49,656 bases of DNA from a virus. The stretch covers positions 1 through 49,656 of the IMG/VR virus record IMGVR_UViG_3300022933_000008, one strand, 5' to 3'. Both the position numbers and the translations under genes were made by a program. The stretch's first letter is position 1, and the number at the start of each line of letters is the position of its first letter. The notes under the pieces were generated by a model that saw only the letters and a program-made list of their open reading frames with translations, ran no database searches and was not told the DNA's origin. Of the stretch, positions 9,801 to 17,647 are shown in pieces.

Positions 9801-12800
9801 CGTATGCCCAGTGCATGATTTCGTGGGTAGTGATATGAAGGGCAGGCTTATAACCCCCCGTCAACCCCCTGTTAGTTATTGAAATATTAGCGGGAGGCGC
9901 CTTAGCAGTGAATCCGCCTTCATTCTCTGGGTTGTTATCTCTATATTTATCTCGATTAGATTCGATGCCAAGTAAGTCTGGTTTTTCTTTTAGTCTCGGA
10001 TAATTATCAGTTGTTAAATCCGCAAACGAAGGAGCAATATCATTAGTGTCGCGCGTGAGATGTTCCATAATCTCAAGCACCGCGCTTGTAGTCTTTTGAT
10101 CAGACCAGAAAAGATTTTTGATCTGGTCGTATGACTGCTGACGTGTGGCTTCTCCGTAAATAATCCCTCCGGGGAAAGCCTTATGTCTTATCCGGTAAAG
10201 ATTCGACAAGGCGAGAATGTGTTGTTTGTAATCCCCCTTAACCCACTCCCTTCCTTTAAGTCTTGGAGCGACCGCTGGCCAACTAACCTCCAATCTAGTG
10301 AGCATTTCTTCAATAGTGCGGACATCAATATGGGCTGTTGGGGTAATGCTCTTATAGAAGCGAGCCAAGTAATTAAGTGACTGTACATCCATGTCGCCAA
10401 AATCAATTATCTCGTCTTGTACATCTCGAAAATTAACAGGCTTTAGAGGTGTGTCGGATTTAGTTGGAGAAACAAACCCGCCTACTTTATACCTATCAAT
10501 AATGTGGGCGTCTTTGGGATCATCAGGAACAAAGTCCTCTATAGCCTTCTGGCTAGTGGCTCCCTTGTATTTAATGGGAACCGTGCCGGTGATCCACTCA
10601 TTCATATCGCCCTTGGCGCCGATAATGGTTGCAGCACTAGCATTACTTTGCCCCTTACTTTCAACTCGGAAGTAAGAGGTCTGAAATCCACTGGGGTTAG
10701 ATTTTCCTTGTACTGTGGGGGTACGCCTTAGTACCGCAGTTACCCTTGCATCAGGATCGAGTTCCTTTCCAACATCTGATGAGGTCTTTCTCTTTCCCTC
10801 CGCTCGGGCTTCGCGCTTTCTTTTAAAGGCTTCCCTTATCCTTTCAACACGAGAGTCAACCTGCTCGTCAGACATATCAGCGATGCGGCGTTCTATTCGT
10901 TCGTTTGATGCGACGCTATCCTCTGGCGACTCTTTGCGTGGCGATGTGGGTAGTTTGCTGAGTGTGGCTGGAGTGACCTTACCGCCACCTATATCTGAGA
11001 TCGGCTGTTTACCCTCACCACGGGCAACCAACATCTCATCAAAGTTCTCGTCCGTCCAAGTCTTCTTAGTGATGGGGTCGTACCAAAGTTTGGCTTTCCT
11101 TTTTGACCACTTTGGAGCGGTGTATACCGTGCCATCCTTACGGCTATGCTGAATAATCTCACTGGTAATCTTCTCGCCTTTTACTGCGAGAAAGGGAACC
11201 GGATCGGATGAGCCAGTGATTTCGGCTTTGGCGCGGGCAGATGAAAAGCCTTCCGTCCCGTCGTTATTCCAATCTCGACGAACATTTGTTCGAGTAGGTC
11301 GTCGCGCTCGGCCGGGAGTGATGCCAATGCCGGTGGCGATGCGGCCAGATGAGGAGCCGGGGGTTCCTTTGGTGGCTACCCTTACCTGTGCCTGTTCGAT
11401 CTCATCTTGGAGTATTCGATTTCTAATCTTCTCGAAGATGGGGTCTTGGAGTATGCCCTCACCTTTGTTCGCCTTTGCGCGACGAGAAAAATCACGCATC
11501 GCTATGATGTTAGGGACTAGATCATCAGGAACTTCCGAAAGAGGTAGTCGCGATACATCTTCAGGGATGTCAAATGTTTTGCGATAGAAGGCGCGAGTGG
11601 CTTCGATGATTCGGGTTAAGGACTCTCCCTTTGCGCCCTTAAACATGTTACGAAGTTTCTCTGACTGCTCGATGCGGGCCGCGATTGATTTGCGAACCGG
11701 GTTCTGCATTTTTCTAGGAAGTTTAGAAATCTCAGCATCAAAGTCAGGGGGTGCGGTTGTTGCAGAATCAAGTGTGTCGGTTTCCGATATTGGCTTGTAC
11801 CTTTCATCCGAAGCCAGTTTTGCTTTTAATGATTCGCCAGCCGCCTGCCAGTCGCCATCAATTTCACGATCCAGCAAGTCATCAACAGCGTCATCAATGG
11901 CTTCGTGAAGCATTGGCCGATGTTTTGGAGTGGCTGCCCAATCATCATAGTAAGCATCAGTGAATCCCAAGGCTCGGAATGACGCATCAATTTCATCAAT
12001 AAGGGTTCCTTCAAGCCCTTCAAGTGCTTCGCCTTCTTTGGATTTTTGCAACGTGGCCAGTCGATCTTCAATAGCCGCGCTTAATTCTTCCTTGCTAAGT
12101 TTGGGATCGATCCTCTCATCGGACGACTTATTTAGTTCGCGAGCGATCTTCTGTAGAGCGGCCTTACCGCCGCGAGTTACACGAAGGACGTTATAGTTTT
12201 CTACATTCCCTTCACCCCATTGGTGAATCGTGTTAGAGATGAACGGGTCTTTATCTAACGGCGCATCTTCTGGAATGGCGGGGCTTGAATCAACATCCGC
12301 GTCTGCGGGTGGAATATCAGAATCAACTGGGGCCGGATCGCCCGTGTTATCCGTCGTTGTAGGCTCCCCAATTTTGGTTTGCGCCTGTTGTTTGGAGGCT
12401 GCGGGCGATAAGGTGAGTAGCCGATCATCAATGGATTTGACGTTGTGCGCGTTAGAGTCTGCATTATTGACCGCGTCTACAAGAAGTTGCTCAAGTTCTT
12501 CTAGTTCTTCCGGTGGTAATTCCCCTGAGTTGCGTTTGGCTTCCAGCGCGCGATGAAGTCGTTTGACCTCTTGGAAGTATTCTCGCTTATTAATAAAATC
12601 TGCTGCGTCAGCGCCGTCCGCCTCTAGTGTTGTTGCGTTCTGTTGAGCGTTATGAACTTCAGCGTTGATACGGGATGGAACATCATCGTATTTAAGAGGG
12701 GCGTTTAGTTGATGGCTCGTATCGATTTTATTTGGATTAGGCTCGTGCTGTCCAAGATCGACGCGCTCATTAGCGGGCATGTTGGAGTGATCATTGGGGG

Positions 12801-13671
12801 TTATATCTCTCTTGGCGTAAGATTCAAACCATTTTGTGTTCCCCGTCTCAACGTCAACCATTGCGGCGATTTGCTCTGGCTTCCAGCCATTACGAGTTAG
12901 TCGTTCAATGGTTTTGTTTACTTGGTTTGTTGTTAATTTCGCACCAGCGGCTGCGAACAAGCCACCGAACACACCACCCGCCACTGCACCAAAGCCAGCG
13001 GCTTGGCCAACTCGTCCCATATCGACTGAATCTTGAATACCGAGTTCAACATCTGTGGCTTGGGTTCCGTACTCAAGCCCGGCTTCAATACCGCCAGAGA
13101 GAACACTCTCTCCCGCCGCTCCCTGTAAAGCGCGTTTACCTATTAGTCCAGTAGGTTTGCCAACCGCCTTTGATGCGGCATAGCCAGCGCGTGCGGCTTT
13201 AGCGCCCCAGCCAAGGGGGAGAAGGTTGGTTGGATCGGTGACTGCGGCAGTGCCCCATTCGTATAGGCCGGTTCCCCAACCCATACCGCCTTCCTCATAG
13301 AAGGATGGCATCTCGTGGTAGGCTTGGCGGAGTCGGTTGTTGGCGGAGCGGACATCCTCATCTTCAATACCAGTGGCGGTAAGGTAGCCTTGATCGCCAT
13401 TGATGGCGGAGTATGTGTTACCTAATGACCAGACCATGTCGCTGTACCAGCGATCAATGGCTTCGTCGTCATTGTTAAAGTGAACGCCGCGCGCGTTGTA
13501 GACCTTGTAGATGTCACGCAGGAGCGCGGGATTATTTCGGAAGTTCGACACATCCCCAATTGGTGAGTTCGGATCAGGGAGGTCAGGTATAACCGTGTCA
13601 GACCACTCATCCGGGGTGTATGCACCGCCCGTGAGGGTTAGGTCTTTACTTGGATCGTATTGTTTTACCAT
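3856..13671 (-). CDS. Giant polyvalent ejection-type protein with zincin and ART-like segments
   Basis: A 3,271-residue protein in the position of T7 gp16, last in the ejection-protein series, so probably injected with the DNA. The N-terminal ~240 residues include small-residue-rich hydrophobic stretches. A zinc metallopeptidase signature is clear: HEIMH at 1283-1287 and a downstream EYFAE at 1337-1341 that can give the third ligand. A second segment, about 2100-2345, looks like the ADP-ribosyltransferase-type domain of polyvalent proteins: GVYAST at 2128 and GYDGISFTG at 2313 followed by EYVIFD. The last ~700 residues resemble conserved virion tails (NALTMLSFTTVTSLTDPF). It ends in GGSKY repeats. 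I found no lytic transglycosylase and no single-subunit RNA polymerase motifs, although the length rivals the N4 virion polymerase. Zincin confidence is fair; ART is tentative. Confidence 0.88.
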   Translation of the reverse strand: MVKQYDPSKDLTLTGGAYTPDEWSDTVIPDLPDPNSPIGDVSNFRNNPALLRDIYKVYNARGVHFNNDDEAIDRWYSDMVWSLGNTYSAINGDQGYLTATGIEDEDVRSANNRLRQAYHEMPSFYEEGGMGWGTGLYEWGTAAVTDPTNLLPLGWGAKAARAGYAASKAVGKPTGLIGKRALQGAAGESVLSGGIEAGLEYGTQATDVELGIQDSVDMGRVGQAAGFGAVAGGVFGGLFAAAGAKLTTNQVNKTIERLTRNGWKPEQIAAMVDVETGNTKWFESYAKRDITPNDHSNMPANERVDLGQHEPNPNKIDTSHQLNAPLKYDDVPSRINAEVHNAQQNATTLEADGADAADFINKREYFQEVKRLHRALEAKRNSGELPPEELEELEQLLVDAVNNADSNAHNVKSIDDRLLTLSPAASKQQAQTKIGEPTTTDNTGDPAPVDSDIPPADADVDSSPAIPEDAPLDKDPFISNTIHQWGEGNVENYNVLRVTRGGKAALQKIARELNKSSDERIDPKLSKEELSAAIEDRLATLQKSKEGEALEGLEGTLIDEIDASFRALGFTDAYYDDWAATPKHRPMLHEAIDDAVDDLLDREIDGDWQAAGESLKAKLASDERYKPISETDTLDSATTAPPDFDAEISKLPRKMQNPVRKSIAARIEQSEKLRNMFKGAKGESLTRIIEATRAFYRKTFDIPEDVSRLPLSEVPDDLVPNIIAMRDFSRRAKANKGEGILQDPIFEKIRNRILQDEIEQAQVRVATKGTPGSSSGRIATGIGITPGRARRPTRTNVRRDWNNDGTEGFSSARAKAEITGSSDPVPFLAVKGEKITSEIIQHSRKDGTVYTAPKWSKRKAKLWYDPITKKTWTDENFDEMLVARGEGKQPISDIGGGKVTPATLSKLPTSPRKESPEDSVASNERIERRIADMSDEQVDSRVERIREAFKRKREARAEGKRKTSSDVGKELDPDARVTAVLRRTPTVQGKSNPSGFQTSYFRVESKGQSNASAATIIGAKGDMNEWITGTVPIKYKGATSQKAIEDFVPDDPKDAHIIDRYKVGGFVSPTKSDTPLKPVNFRDVQDEIIDFGDMDVQSLNYLARFYKSITPTAHIDVRTIEEMLTRLEVSWPAVAPRLKGREWVKGDYKQHILALSNLYRIRHKAFPGGIIYGEATRQQSYDQIKNLFWSDQKTTSAVLEIMEHLTRDTNDIAPSFADLTTDNYPRLKEKPDLLGIESNRDKYRDNNPENEGGFTAKAPPANISITNRGLTGGYKPALHITTHEIMHWAYANVLTDNERLYYWENAIRGRTGDQLDADVSGLMGDFSPGNIANSPNEYFAENATAFLLRRMPGALDEKWWKTVMLNTKQTVKQLGEIAGLIRGDAMKADPAARDYIDPAVREILDRVLPDEFKSRMLDTARSQIAKDLQKYKFNRLTVGHANKLLARMGGFDTISRELEDAKNSTDIDRLSISARNLASNLLDSSHEKQLGRPMRRSLISLATKIFEITDGELSTVKTVSQWGSDGRVVPFDETAHWKEGQWGDNGRILVDRERSELDFDDLGDIVDDEGEVVDYESFGRHVQDLSDAANRIMLDEEGNAINPASGEKLDVDMDEADRWLAKQDADDTAFMGDDERLAIEAIFNMPDTENVLRELGYVFAQRWQSAAGITSNKGWIDLIPTQFRQGLRRDEVTGLQWERTDRSANKEKANRAGKKKGAVLRKNKEKYGVTGGYTTKELDNDQLFDIISNRTSDPIKAKDAAREIEIRIVQGKPPAEGVNIPQELFNTQKPEMIRRLAELGAGKTKAERMEIAQIKSEIIRRANNKVKRTQDKPTVSRIEVDIAGRETTDSASTAPVDGIPSLARPHIQETLSRITERTPTKTADARLVSYRIFNIAGLTDPASPITNEHIAKLAGKPLQDTPHKTLADFSNEEFRSFRNQVRTAVKEKDAVQLARFAMRAGLLTPEELSAIKTNFKDDAEFLQRWSSYAKEGNAPLRGVRDESLADVTSAMDSLNSSVAYMMDGISSLESMYGTHPRISDHADPMGSSRGVRARDLSLRLKEDASVSQEYAGQYAKDLLDGMTPREKSNLAAFVSTGMARTASGVTPYFVRSNGEAALLPELGEFGSGVYASTHSKPYQKTLEDIVVQHLNDAEAPFEKVNEAESLASNLSSIREDIAEAKVKGDWYSLTDAGLDELFEIEGRIASQLRKVTGRNYDQVAPIACSCNRYADFTRSAQNDPSNWLISEFMNSVAKDGDAISMSATGNILAVAGREGVDRGRELYKAMWRTLANGDNANEATAKVRVNKILSDMGYDGISFTGEHRSVGGLRDNHTEYVIFDTKKAKKLNDPYFTEEEVLELNPNPTNETIVTPIVRDILEGGDGSTVGVSHTVASSDGTVGRFVDSIRGRGGPSPEDIAEGFRKGPVYFLRKGSARLRKYGDNFISDFLQKENGTGIFERVDNEIGRKIMPIVRALNALPGTGNAVQRWFKRSIDVRARSKPTPSELRVIMALRTGEGRALANAAERRAYQRIRETFNNEKDAMIHYGIMHSGIKENYVPQIWSKESLQRNQARAVEKLSDYFIREARERHDTLGIEDARRIAKKMVRNIIDDDGTHIPPQYATKNDAGLDHVDYQRMIKLHRPEFRQDLFALGEFLENDIGAILAKYLDGSTRKIEFAKRFGQGNHGALMYMRVIEEGKEAAVKALLKPREIRRTIRGVVDGKVETMQRTDQIPAPFKENEFAATQMIDDVIDAIKNRGGIAEANRILQNPELFSFPLDSKKQFQWDRRAEAIVAGLESHTKRGQVAPSEVKVMEDLLMAAMRKPVGDSHFHTAMRPISKFMRNMNALTMLSFTTVTSLTDPFIPLLRSGEVGAWLRGMHKYASDPDYRAMMRDSGLSIENYVHNRLVGLYGADASKLTTAFFNATMLSPWTDSMREMAGIIGFEWFKTEQRRIAKHGLNSRQGRKAKRVLEKYGLGNYARPNSPSIESLVKNRNHIGMQYDEAIDPELVLQSDQMRDALIKFANDTIFAPNTNDIPLWAQTPAGAMVWQLKSFPMMMARLSKDSIMEIVKDPKNLHSYKPLAMLAVMGPAGGAMAISAKDAIQMRGDEEQGVIRDRHGKNISWLEAVGYNPDLHGDPNDFAGWYIEGMMHMGGFGLYLELLHNVVEQADNGMYGYSRAMSNVLGPTFGQTIGAWNTASGLGNLLWGEEGDPNGKGRQAAREVVQRIPVVGGLKAVKESMVDLMGGEKSSGSGRYSGSKYGGSKYGGSKYK
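3862..3906. repeat. Three tandem 15-bp repeats spanning two convergent stop codons
   Basis: The unit GTACTTTGATCCGCC occurs three times head to tail, the last copy with a changed final base. On the minus strand it encodes the GGSKY repeats that end the giant protein. On the plus strand the first copy supplies the last two codons and TGA stop of the exonuclease. The two genes overlap tail to tail by 15 nt here. No hairpin terminator is visible between them. Confidence 0.9.
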
Positions 13672-13672
13672 G

Positions 13673-16153
13673 TTAGTCTAATCCGCCTACTGAAGTTTTT
13701 CCCAGCGGGATGTTGAAGGCGCCGAACTTCGGTTCAGACCACTCAGTAGTTAATTTAAGCCGTTGCGCAAACTTTCGCGGTTCCATGTTGTATTTTTTTG
13801 CATAGGCTAGAACCATTTGCTTACGCATATTAGGAGGCCAGTTGGCTACGCCGCCCCAAACTGGGCTAATCCCGTCTGACGTTTTTCTGATCTTCCCCTG
13901 CGAGTTAATAACTTCTTCAATCTCTCCCGCAATGCGCTCGAAGTCTTGATCAGATAGTGTCGATCCTTCTTGGGGTATGGGGGTAGTAGTCCCGCCTTGA
14001 GTATTTGAAGTAGTGGTTGGTCGTTCATCAACCGCTCTGATCTTTTCTTGAAATACCGCTAATGCCTGACGACCTTGTTCAATCGCGCTCTTATATCTAT
14101 CGTATTCATCTTTTCGCAGCGCAGGCCCATACTTATCTAAGCGGGCGGAGTCCATTTCTAGTTTGGTGTATTGGTTATGCAGGTACTGATCTAGTTGCGC
14201 AATCCTTTTAACCCTATCCTCGTGGGTCATCTCAGCACCACTCTCCTCTAGTTGGTTAAGAATTGCATAACCATTAGAGAGACTACTTCCATCCGCTTGG
14301 ACTTTCTCGTATTGAGAGATAAACCCATCCGGGTCATCCAGTAATCTCATTGCAGATCGATACATGTTCCATCTTGCGCTTTGTTTTGGGTCTAACGATG
14401 TGGTCGCAGGATGTTGTTTGAGAATATTTGCAACAGTGCTTGAAGCGGAGAGGAGATTAACGCCTTCTCCTGATAATTCGTCTTTGCGGGCTTTAACAAT
14501 CTCTATAGCCGCATTTAGTTGGCCCTTTGTTTTAATTGAGCCGTTCTGAATAAGGATGTCGACGATGCTTAACCCGTTGTCGCCTTTGTTTTTTCCGTCT
14601 GATCCTATGTTGAAATGCCGACCAGCAATGAGGCCGAGCATGTTGTCAAGACCCTCTTTCTTAACGAAATTATCTGCACCCGGAGTGATAGTAGTTTCCG
14701 CCTCGACCGTGTTGGCGAGGGTTGCTCTTATCCCATCCCCAACATTCTTACGAAGTAATGTTTCTACATCATCTAAGGTGTAGTTTTTGTTTGCTGATTT
14801 ATTTAAAGCGGTCAACCATTTATCTATAGTGCCAGCGTTGCCATCGTAGAGATCACGCAAGATGCGTGTGGGGTTTGATAACTCTTGCTGCATCGCGGTC
14901 GAGAGATACTCGCGATTTGCCTGTTCGCGAGTCGGTGCTTTCTGATCAAGAAACCCTTTTAGACGGGCTTTGAATTCATGACCCAAGGTGAGGTGCCCCA
15001 AGCCAAGAGCCTCTATCATTGCGGGCACGGTATCCACCTCTCCTGCTATCGCCCGCATATCTGCTCCGCGTGCATGAAGGATTTTCGATTCGGCCATATC
15101 TCTGGCTTTGGAAGGATCGAACCCTGCCATCCATTGCTCGACGATTTCGGGTTCGTTGGGGAATTGCCGTGATAAAACTTCTACCGCCTGTTGAGTCAAC
15201 TCGTTGTCGTTTTTTGCTACCAAGGCTCGCTCGCCGATTTGATCGTACACCCCTGTCAAAGCCTTGGTTTGTTGTTCGTAGTTAGCGACAGCATCCGCCT
15301 TCACGCCGTCCATTATGAGTTGGGCCACTTCTTGGTCGGTGACTAACTGCACATCCTCATCAAAGCCAAACTTTACTCGTATGTCGTTCCGTAATTGTGC
15401 TAATGCTGGAGAATCTTTACCGGAGTAGGCTTGAGGCTTGGCTTCGACTTCTTGCCTTACGATGTTGGCCGCCTCCTGTTGCTTCTTTGCTCTATTCTGA
15501 TCACGCTTTTGCTTGCGTGTCAGGTAGTTAAACTGCTTTGTAATTTCTGTGAAATCTAATTCAGGGTGTATCGCCGTCAATTTTTGAAGCGCCCTTTGCC
15601 CTGCCGCCTTGTGCGCCGCTTCATCTAACGGCTTCTGACCGAATGATATTGCGGCCAGTTCTTGGTCTAGTGCTTTTGTAAATAGATCATTTTTATTCTT
15701 GTTGAGGGTGATCGCATCAGTCTTTTGTTTGATTTCAAAATTTTTTCTATTCCGATCTTCTGTTACCAAATCCTGAAGATAATTTCTTCGGTAAACAGAT
15801 TGTGCGTTACTAAAAGTTTTTTGTTGGTTCTCAAAAGTTGTTTGTGTGTTCCCTCTTTGCCTAAGCGTGTAAGCACGATCCTCTTCCTTCTGATTTAATA
15901 TGTCCTGATTATTCTGATCCGCACGGTCTAATCCGCCCTTACCAAGAATTGCATCAGCGCCGCCGGGGTTAAGTTTTTTAGCAAAAGCATCGATGTCCGC
16001 TTTAGTGGCTTGGGGATTCTGGCGGATGAAATTGTTGAGCGTCGTTGCTGCGGCCGCTAACGCGGCTTGATCCTTCTTATCTTCGGCACGCCAATAATCT
16101 CCACGCTCCGCCATACCCTCGGCGAATGAACCCATGTATGCGCCTAATCCCAT
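13673..16153 (-). CDS. Ejection-type internal virion protein (gp15-like position)
   Basis: An 826-residue, almost wholly helical protein rich in Gln, Lys, Asp and Ala, with long predicted coiled segments (about residues 85-130 and 205-235). It lies directly upstream of the giant gene (1 nt apart) and downstream of a gp14-like gene, the place of the T7 gp15 core protein (747 residues). Its sequence does not show a recognisable enzyme motif. A TTTSNTQGGTTTPIPQEG stretch near residue 700 is a likely flexible linker before a compact C-terminal domain of about 110 residues. Assignment rests on order, length and composition. Confidence 0.7.
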   Translation of the reverse strand: MGLGAYMGSFAEGMAERGDYWRAEDKKDQAALAAAATTLNNFIRQNPQATKADIDAFAKKLNPGGADAILGKGGLDRADQNNQDILNQKEEDRAYTLRQRGNTQTTFENQQKTFSNAQSVYRRNYLQDLVTEDRNRKNFEIKQKTDAITLNKNKNDLFTKALDQELAAISFGQKPLDEAAHKAAGQRALQKLTAIHPELDFTEITKQFNYLTRKQKRDQNRAKKQQEAANIVRQEVEAKPQAYSGKDSPALAQLRNDIRVKFGFDEDVQLVTDQEVAQLIMDGVKADAVANYEQQTKALTGVYDQIGERALVAKNDNELTQQAVEVLSRQFPNEPEIVEQWMAGFDPSKARDMAESKILHARGADMRAIAGEVDTVPAMIEALGLGHLTLGHEFKARLKGFLDQKAPTREQANREYLSTAMQQELSNPTRILRDLYDGNAGTIDKWLTALNKSANKNYTLDDVETLLRKNVGDGIRATLANTVEAETTITPGADNFVKKEGLDNMLGLIAGRHFNIGSDGKNKGDNGLSIVDILIQNGSIKTKGQLNAAIEIVKARKDELSGEGVNLLSASSTVANILKQHPATTSLDPKQSARWNMYRSAMRLLDDPDGFISQYEKVQADGSSLSNGYAILNQLEESGAEMTHEDRVKRIAQLDQYLHNQYTKLEMDSARLDKYGPALRKDEYDRYKSAIEQGRQALAVFQEKIRAVDERPTTTSNTQGGTTTPIPQEGSTLSDQDFERIAGEIEEVINSQGKIRKTSDGISPVWGGVANWPPNMRKQMVLAYAKKYNMEPRKFAQRLKLTTEWSEPKFGAFNIPLGKTSVGGLD

Positions 16154-16159
16154 ATTTAA

Positions 16160-17635
16160 CTAACCCCAACTCCATGTATAAGGGTTTGAAGCGTCGTAAG
16201 CGCCACCGTATCCGGGGAAAGAGGAGGTTCCGCCCATGCTACCCCACGGAATATTTTTAGCGACGTCTTGAAGCCCCGCGCCTGCGGCTTGCATTCCTGT
16301 AGAGGGGTCGGCTGTTGGGCTTCGGAATGTCGAACCCATTGCGTTTAGATACCCGGTTGGGTTGTAGATGCTTCCAGCGGTGGTCTTAGTGTTTAAGCCA
16401 AGCCATTGGGCTATTGGAGATGTGCTTGGCATCATGTTGCTTGTAGCGGAGCCGATGCCTAAAGTTTGACCCAGACTACCTTGGCCCGGCATCTGATTCC
16501 AAATGGCTGATGGAAGGTTCTGGTACGCTGTGGTTGCCGTTGAGGTGCCGGGTAATCCCGTATAGATGGCAGAGCCTACGTCACGATTAAGGATGCCAGA
16601 GCCAAGTTGTGGGGCTTGGCCGTACATCCCGACCTGTGGCACTGTGGCTTGCTGGGCTTCTGACATAAGTAGGCCGCGCTTATTGAGTTCATGCGCAATG
16701 CGAGCGTCCTCGTTGGACTGGTAGTTCATGATCTCACCCATTGCGGACTGTCTGGCTTGGCCTGATAAGGAAGCCAAAGAGGTAGACATACGAGCGGCGA
16801 TTTCTGCGCGACGGGAGTTATTATCTGCGCCGTCTGTTCCTACGCCTCGGCGAATGAGGTTGGCTTCACTTTGGGAAGTAGCGGCAGTGAGCGCAGATTT
16901 CCAACCGGGCATAACGTCGGCCATGTTGCGTTCGTAAAGTCGGTTAACATCGGCTTCGCCGTAGGTCTCGCGGGATGGGATATCACCAAGAGAAGTCCGA
17001 ACCCTGTCGATTTCAGATGAGAAATCATCGATAGCGCCGAAGTAACGGTCTTGGTTTATTTTCTGTTCTGCGCGCTCCATCTCTGCTTTGCGTTGATCCG
17101 ATGCTAATTGAGATATACGCCATGATCTCTCGTCTTGCGCTTCTAATCGATTGGACTCGTGCGTCTTTTGTTCGTATTGACGTTCATTCGTAAGTTTTAA
17201 TTCAAGTGATCTTAGTTCACGTTCAGCAAATGCCCGCTCATTAGCGGCCATGTTTGAGTTCTTCATGATCTCGCGGATTTCATAGAGGCGATCCATCTGC
17301 GCCGCTTGATCCACCTTACCTTGACGCGCAATGTCGTAGTTGCGCTCTTGGAATAATTGGTCGAGGGTTTCTCTTACACGACCCTTCTCGTAATCCCGCG
17401 CGTTCATCATCATCATGTCGCGGAACCGCTGTTGGTCTTTATAGTAGCGAGAATCGTTTCGCTCTTGGGCGAGCAACTGCATGGTCAAGCCCTTGTTATC
17501 GCCCATCTGACCCATCAGATATTTGCGATACTCCTCCATTTTTGCATCGTACGCTTCCTGCGCCTTTGCCGCCTTAGATGCGCCAATTAGGCCAGCACCG
17601 GCCTGAATTACACCAGAGATAATTGCGCCCCACAT
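16160..17635 (-). CDS. Internal virion protein (gp14-like)
   Basis: A 491-residue protein beginning MWGAIISGVIQAGAGLIGAS, the short glycine/alanine hydrophobic helix followed by KAAKAQEAYDAKMEEYRKYL that is characteristic of gp14-type internal virion proteins. Residues 60-230 are charged coiled coil. The remaining half is Gly/Ser/Gln-rich and low in charge (TSLASLSGQARQSAMGEIMN, then many GS and GM pairs). gp14 of T7 forms the part of the ejection channel in the outer membrane; the same role is inferred here. It has a strong AAGGAGG ribosome site and is much longer than T7 gp14 (196 residues), mainly through the C-terminal extension. Confidence 0.72.
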   Translation of the reverse strand: MWGAIISGVIQAGAGLIGASKAAKAQEAYDAKMEEYRKYLMGQMGDNKGLTMQLLAQERNDSRYYKDQQRFRDMMMMNARDYEKGRVRETLDQLFQERNYDIARQGKVDQAAQMDRLYEIREIMKNSNMAANERAFAERELRSLELKLTNERQYEQKTHESNRLEAQDERSWRISQLASDQRKAEMERAEQKINQDRYFGAIDDFSSEIDRVRTSLGDIPSRETYGEADVNRLYERNMADVMPGWKSALTAATSQSEANLIRRGVGTDGADNNSRRAEIAARMSTSLASLSGQARQSAMGEIMNYQSNEDARIAHELNKRGLLMSEAQQATVPQVGMYGQAPQLGSGILNRDVGSAIYTGLPGTSTATTAYQNLPSAIWNQMPGQGSLGQTLGIGSATSNMMPSTSPIAQWLGLNTKTTAGSIYNPTGYLNAMGSTFRSPTADPSTGMQAAGAGLQDVAKNIPWGSMGGTSSFPGYGGAYDASNPYTWSWG

Positions 17636-17647
17636 ACTAGAACCTCC

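Noticed and set aside
3856-13671. Giant protein as an N4-type virion RNA polymerase
   Set aside because: Length is similar, but I could not find the polymerase motifs (T/DxxGR, motif B Lys-Tyr-Gly, HDS), and the order fits T7 gp14-gp15-gp16 ejection proteins.
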